Shown piece by piece: positions 30,548-33,527 of a DNA stretch of 33,527 bases. How positions within the stretch are numbered: the stretch's first letter is position 1; each line of letters begins with the position of its first letter. The notes under the pieces are model-generated. The model was not told the DNA's origin, did no database searches, and saw only the letters and a program-made list of their open reading frames with translations. The position numbers and the translations under genes are program-made. The DNA lies in the NCBI RefSeq assembly GCF_002920575.1, contig NZ_PQSQ01000087.1, positions 1-33,527 on the forward strand, given 5' to 3'. Source of the stretch: Streptomyces sp. Ru73. Its GTDB lineage: Bacteria > Actinomycetota > Actinomycetes > Streptomycetales > Streptomycetaceae.

Positions 30548-31447
30548 ATGGCTCCGACTTCCACACCGCAGACCCCCTTCGGGCGGGTACTGACCGCCAT
30601 GGTCACGCCTTTCACGGCGGATGGCGCTCTCGACCTCGACGGCGCGCAGCGGCTCGCCGCCCACCTGGTGGACGCCGGCAACGACGGCCTCGTCGTGAAC
30701 GGCACCACCGGAGAGTCCCCGACCACCAGCGATGCGGAGAAAGCACAGCTGGTGCGGGCCGTGGTCGATGCGGTGGGTGACCGCGCCTTCGTCGTCGCCG
30801 GAGCCGGCACGAACGACACCCGGCACAGCCTGGAGCTGGCACGCGCCGCCCAGGACGCCGGCGCGCACGGCCTCCTCGCCGTGACGCCGTACTACAGCAA
30901 GCCCCCGCAGGAGGGCCTCTTCCGGCACTTCTCGGCGATCGCCGACGCCACCGACCTGCCGGTGATGCTCTACGACATTCCCGGCCGCAGCGGCGTGCCG
31001 ATCAACACCGAGACCATCGTCCGGCTGGCGGAGCACCCGCGGATCGTCGCCAACAAGGACGCCAAGGGCGACCTCGGCCGGGCCAGCTGGGCCATAGCGC
31101 GCTCCGGCCTCGCCTGGTACAGCGGTGACGACATGCTGAACCTCCCGCTGCTCTCGGTCGGCGCGATCGGCTTCGTCTCGGTCGTCGGCCACGTCGTCAC
31201 GCCCGAGCTGCGTGCCCTGCTCGAAGCCCACGTGACCGGCGACGTCACGAAGGCGAAGGAGATCCACCAGAAGCTGCTGCCGGTCTTCACCGGCATGTTC
31301 CGCACCCAGGGCGTCATCACGACCAAGGCCGCGCTCACCCTCCAGGGCCTCCCCGGCGGACCGCTGCGCCTCCCGCTGGTCGACCTCTCGCCCGAGGAGA
31401 CGGAGCAGCTCAAGGTCGATCTCGTCGCCGGCGGGGTACATCTGTAA
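30548..31447 (+). CDS. dapA: 4-hydroxy-tetrahydrodipicolinate synthase
   Basis: The product is 299 residues from the ATG at 30548. The SD is weak (GGGA at 30541-30544), and a GTG at 30539 would add only three residues. The (beta/alpha)8 aldolase motifs are present: GTTGESPT (52-59), TPYYSKPP (113-120), Y142 in MLYDIPGRSG, and the Schiff-base lysine K170 in VANKDAKGDLG. It condenses pyruvate with aspartate semialdehyde, the first dedicated step to diaminopimelate and lysine. Streptomyces often have more than one dapA-like gene. The downstream gene rnj begins 146 bp later, and the gap holds a strong hairpin. Confidence 0.96.
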   Translation: MAPTSTPQTPFGRVLTAMVTPFTADGALDLDGAQRLAAHLVDAGNDGLVVNGTTGESPTTSDAEKAQLVRAVVDAVGDRAFVVAGAGTNDTRHSLELARAAQDAGAHGLLAVTPYYSKPPQEGLFRHFSAIADATDLPVMLYDIPGRSGVPINTETIVRLAEHPRIVANKDAKGDLGRASWAIARSGLAWYSGDDMLNLPLLSVGAIGFVSVVGHVVTPELRALLEAHVTGDVTKAKEIHQKLLPVFTGMFRTQGVITTKAALTLQGLPGGPLRLPLVDLSPEETEQLKVDLVAGGVHL

Positions 31448-31540
31448 CCAGACTTCACAACTGAATACGGCTCGCGCGACCCAGGCGGTCGTCACAGCTG
31501 AAGACGAACACCACAGCCACAACAGCAAGTGCACGAATGT

Positions 31541-31579
31541 CATGCGCGCCACGTGCCTCAAGGGCCCGTGGCGCGTGTG
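31541..31579 (+). promoter_or_regulatory. Long hairpin directly before the rnj ribosome-binding site
   Basis: 31541-31553 pairs with 31567-31579 (core CGCGCCACG / CGTGGCGCG, two G-U pairs). After a T-C mismatch, an inner GCC/GGC closes the loop TCAAG. The structure ends 3 nt before AGGAG (31583-31587). It could control translation or be an RNase site. Confidence 0.55.
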
Positions 31580-31593
31580 GTGAGGAGAGTCTT

Positions 31594-33279
31594 TTGAGTC
31601 ATCCGCATCCCGAGCTCGGCGCGCCGCCGGAGCTTCCCGAGGGTGGCCTGCGTGTCACCCCCCTGGGCGGCCTCGGCGAGATCGGCCGCAACATGACCGT
31701 CTTCGAGTACGGCGGCCGGCTGCTGATCGTCGACTGCGGAGTGCTCTTCCCCGAGGAGGAGCAGCCCGGAATCGACCTGATCCTGCCGGACTTCTCATCG
31801 ATCAGGGACCGCCTCGACGACGTCGAGGGCATCGTGCTCACGCACGGCCACGAGGACCACATCGGCGCCGTCCCCTACCTGCTCCGCGAGAAGCCGGACA
31901 TCCCGCTGATCGGCTCCAAGCTGACCCTCGCGCTGATCGAGGCCAAGCTCCAGGAGCACCGCATCCGGCCGTACACGCTGGAGGTCGCCGAGGGCGACCG
32001 CGAGCGCCTCGGCCCCTTCGACTGCGAATTCGTCGCGGTCAACCACTCCATTCCGGACGCCCTCGCGGTCGCCGTCCGGACCCCCGCCGGCATGGTCGTC
32101 CACACGGGTGACTTCAAGATGGACCAGCTCCCGCTGGACCGCCGGCTCACCGACCTCCCCACGTTCGCCAAGCTCGGCGAGGAGGGCATCGACCTCCTCC
32201 TGTCGGACTCCACGAACGCCGAGGTGCCCGGGTTCGTCCCGCCCGAGCGGGACATCTCCAACGTGCTGCGCCAGGTCTTCGCGACCGCCCAGAAGCGCAT
32301 CATCGTGGCGAGCTTCGCCAGCCACGTGCACCGCATCCAGCAGATCTGCGACGCCGCGCACGAGTACGGGCGCCGCGTCGCCTTCGTCGGCCGCTCGATG
32401 GTCCGCAACATGGGCATCGCCCGCGAGCTGGGCTACCTGAACGTGCCGGCCGGCCTCGTCGTGGACGTCAAGACCCTCGACGACCTGCCGGACGACGAGA
32501 TCGTGCTCGTCTGCACGGGCTCCCAGGGCGAGCCGATGGCGGCGCTGTCCCGGATGGCCAACCGCGACCACCAGATCCGGATCGTCCAGGGCGACACGGT
32601 GATCCTGGCGTCCTCGCTCATCCCGGGCAACGAGAACGCCGTCTACCGCGTGATCAACGGGCTCACCCGATGGGGCGCCAACGTTGTCCACAAGGGCAAC
32701 GCCAAGGTGCACGTCTCGGGCCACGCCTCGGCCGGCGAGCTGCTGTACTTCTACAACATCTGCAAGCCGAAGAACCTGATGCCGGTGCACGGCGAATGGC
32801 GCCACCTGCGCGCCAACGCCGAGCTGGGCGCCCTGACGGGCGTGCCCAAGGACCACATCGTCATCGCCGAGGACGGCGTGGTCGTCGACCTGGTCGACGG
32901 CGTCGCGCGGATCACCGGCAAGGTCCAGGCGGGTTACGTGTACGTCGACGGCCTCTCGGTCGGCGACGTCACCGAGAGCGCCCTGAAGGACCGCCGCATC
33001 CTCGGCGACGAGGGCATCATCTCCGTCTTCGTCGTGGTGGACAGCACCACGGGCAAGATCACCGGCGGGCCGCACATCCAGGCCCGCGGCTCCGGCATCG
33101 ACGACGCCGACTTCAACGGCGTCCTGCCCAAGATCGACGAGGCGCTGGCCAAGTCGGCCCAGGACGGCGTCATGGAGCCGCACCAGGTGCAGCAGCTCGT
33201 ACGCCGCTGCGTGGGCAAGTGGGTATCCGACAACTACCGCCGCCGGCCGATGATCCTGCCGGTCGTCGTGGAGGTCTGA
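31594..33279 (+). CDS. rnj: Ribonuclease J
   Basis: The product is 561 residues, the RNase J length. The start is a TTG at 31594 with AGGAG (31583-31587) 6 nt upstream; the longer ATG-started frame would begin inside the leader hairpin region. The metallo-beta-lactamase motif THGHEDHIG supplies H84, H86, D88 and H89. Further motifs are NHSIPDALA, HTGDFKMDQ, the beta-CASP SFASHVHRIQQ and TGSQGEP, and the late VHVSGHASAGEL. The C-terminal domain follows, ending ILPVVVEV. RNase J combines 5'-3' exonuclease and endonuclease activity in mRNA decay and rRNA maturation. Its gene follows dapA, the common actinobacterial order. A terminator follows 21 bp after the stop. Confidence 0.97.
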   Translation: MSHPHPELGAPPELPEGGLRVTPLGGLGEIGRNMTVFEYGGRLLIVDCGVLFPEEEQPGIDLILPDFSSIRDRLDDVEGIVLTHGHEDHIGAVPYLLREKPDIPLIGSKLTLALIEAKLQEHRIRPYTLEVAEGDRERLGPFDCEFVAVNHSIPDALAVAVRTPAGMVVHTGDFKMDQLPLDRRLTDLPTFAKLGEEGIDLLLSDSTNAEVPGFVPPERDISNVLRQVFATAQKRIIVASFASHVHRIQQICDAAHEYGRRVAFVGRSMVRNMGIARELGYLNVPAGLVVDVKTLDDLPDDEIVLVCTGSQGEPMAALSRMANRDHQIRIVQGDTVILASSLIPGNENAVYRVINGLTRWGANVVHKGNAKVHVSGHASAGELLYFYNICKPKNLMPVHGEWRHLRANAELGALTGVPKDHIVIAEDGVVVDLVDGVARITGKVQAGYVYVDGLSVGDVTESALKDRRILGDEGIISVFVVVDSTTGKITGGPHIQARGSGIDDADFNGVLPKIDEALAKSAQDGVMEPHQVQQLVRRCVGKWVSDNYRRRPMILPVVVEV

Positions 33280-33300
33280 CGACCCGTCGGAAGCGCACGA

Positions 33301-33340
33301 GGAGCGGGGCGCCCGGATTTGCATCCAGGAGCCCCGCTCC
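33301..33340 (+). terminator. Terminator after rnj
   Basis: GGAGCGGGGC (33301-33310) pairs perfectly with GCCCCGCTCC (33331-33340). The 20-nt loop contains a smaller GGAT/ATCC pairing. AGTACGTTT follows. It is 21 nt beyond the rnj stop. Confidence 0.8.
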
Positions 33341-33439
33341 AGTACGTTTACGGCTCCGCCTGAGGGGAACCGGGAACGCCTGCGCGTCCACGGGACCGCA
33401 CGGCGACCGGACCCGCAAGGGAACGGAAATCCGGCCCAG

Positions 33440-33527
33440 AGCAATCTGATAAAGTCGGATCAGCCGAAAGGCAAGGCCAATCCAAAGGCCACCGGAACCA
33501 AATTCGAACCGGAAACGGAACGAAATC
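33440..33527 (+). promoter_or_regulatory. Probable start of an rRNA operon promoter/leader region (runs off the right edge)
   Basis: The last ~85 bp are close to 50% GC and purine-rich, unlike the rest of the window, and no ORF fits. CTGATAAAGTCGG (33446-33458) resembles the repeated TGATA(A/G)AGTCGG element I remember upstream of Streptomyces 16S rRNA genes; TAAAGT would be the -10. I see no good -35. No 16S sequence is in the window, so this rests on motif memory and composition. Confidence 0.45.

Noticed and set aside
31795..33444. 549-residue minus-strand ORF opposite rnj
   Set aside because: It is an antisense shadow of RNase J and would also read through the rnj terminator.
1..33527. 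tRNA genes, insertion sequences, integrases or phage genes
   Set aside because: I found no transposase or integrase motifs, no terminal inverted repeats with target duplications, and no tRNA-like cloverleaf ending in a CCA-type acceptor. The window looks like stable chromosomal core.

Overview
The window is about 33.5 kb of very GC-rich chromosome. Codon third positions are GC-biased, GTG/TTG starts are frequent, and long antisense ORFs shadow nearly every gene. Gene content points to an actinomycete, almost certainly a Streptomyces. The order is an ESX (type VII secretion) locus, then rpsO-pnp, an M16 peptidase, dapB, thyX, dapA and rnj. As I remember it, this matches the esx region of S. 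coelicolor; I could not run a search.

Region 1 (1-11.7 kb), ESX left arm. Three minus-strand genes run toward the left edge: eccE, a 237-residue partner gene overlapping it by one base, and the first 465 codons of a very Pro/Gln/Gly-rich protein. Divergent from eccE runs a plus-strand series: eccB, a membrane-anchored mycosin protease, a 155-residue helical protein, a 569-residue protein with a WXG100-like head and a long Pro/Gly tail, a second mycosin, and the WXG100 pair esxB-esxA. A strong terminator closes this series.

Region 2 (11.7-22.3 kb), ESX right arm. Minus-strand genes encode a two-TM membrane protein, a TM-anchored protein with a duplicated four-Cys domain, a 742-residue WXG-like protein, a 174-residue partner, and the three-ATPase motor EccC. 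EccD is divergent from eccC. Together EccB, EccC, EccD, EccE and mycosin form a complete ESX core. EsxAB and the two small+large pairs (155+569 aa; 174+742 aa) are the candidate cargo or accessory proteins. No eccA is present.

Region 3 (22.3-33.3 kb), conserved housekeeping block. It holds rpsO with a structured leader, pnp with several RNA hairpins in its leader, an M16 peptidase coupled to pnp, dapB, a small membrane/TPR-like gene, two minus-strand membrane-protein genes, thyX, dapA and rnj. PNPase and RNase J are mRNA-decay enzymes; DapA and DapB make diaminopimelate and lysine; ThyX makes dTMP. Nearly every leader here contains a long inverted repeat or tandem repeat.

Right edge (33.4-33.5 kb). 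After the rnj terminator the sequence becomes purine-rich and less GC-rich, and carries a CTGATAAAGTCGG motif. I read this tentatively as the start of an rRNA operon leader.

The most useful anomalies are: two compensating single-base frameshifts in the left-edge gene; the duplicated Cys-rich domain protein; two parallel small+large ESX-linked pairs; a C-terminal EDEETW...PPVIE peptide; and a set of unannotated RNA structures upstream of rpsO, pnp, dapB, thyX, dapA and rnj.
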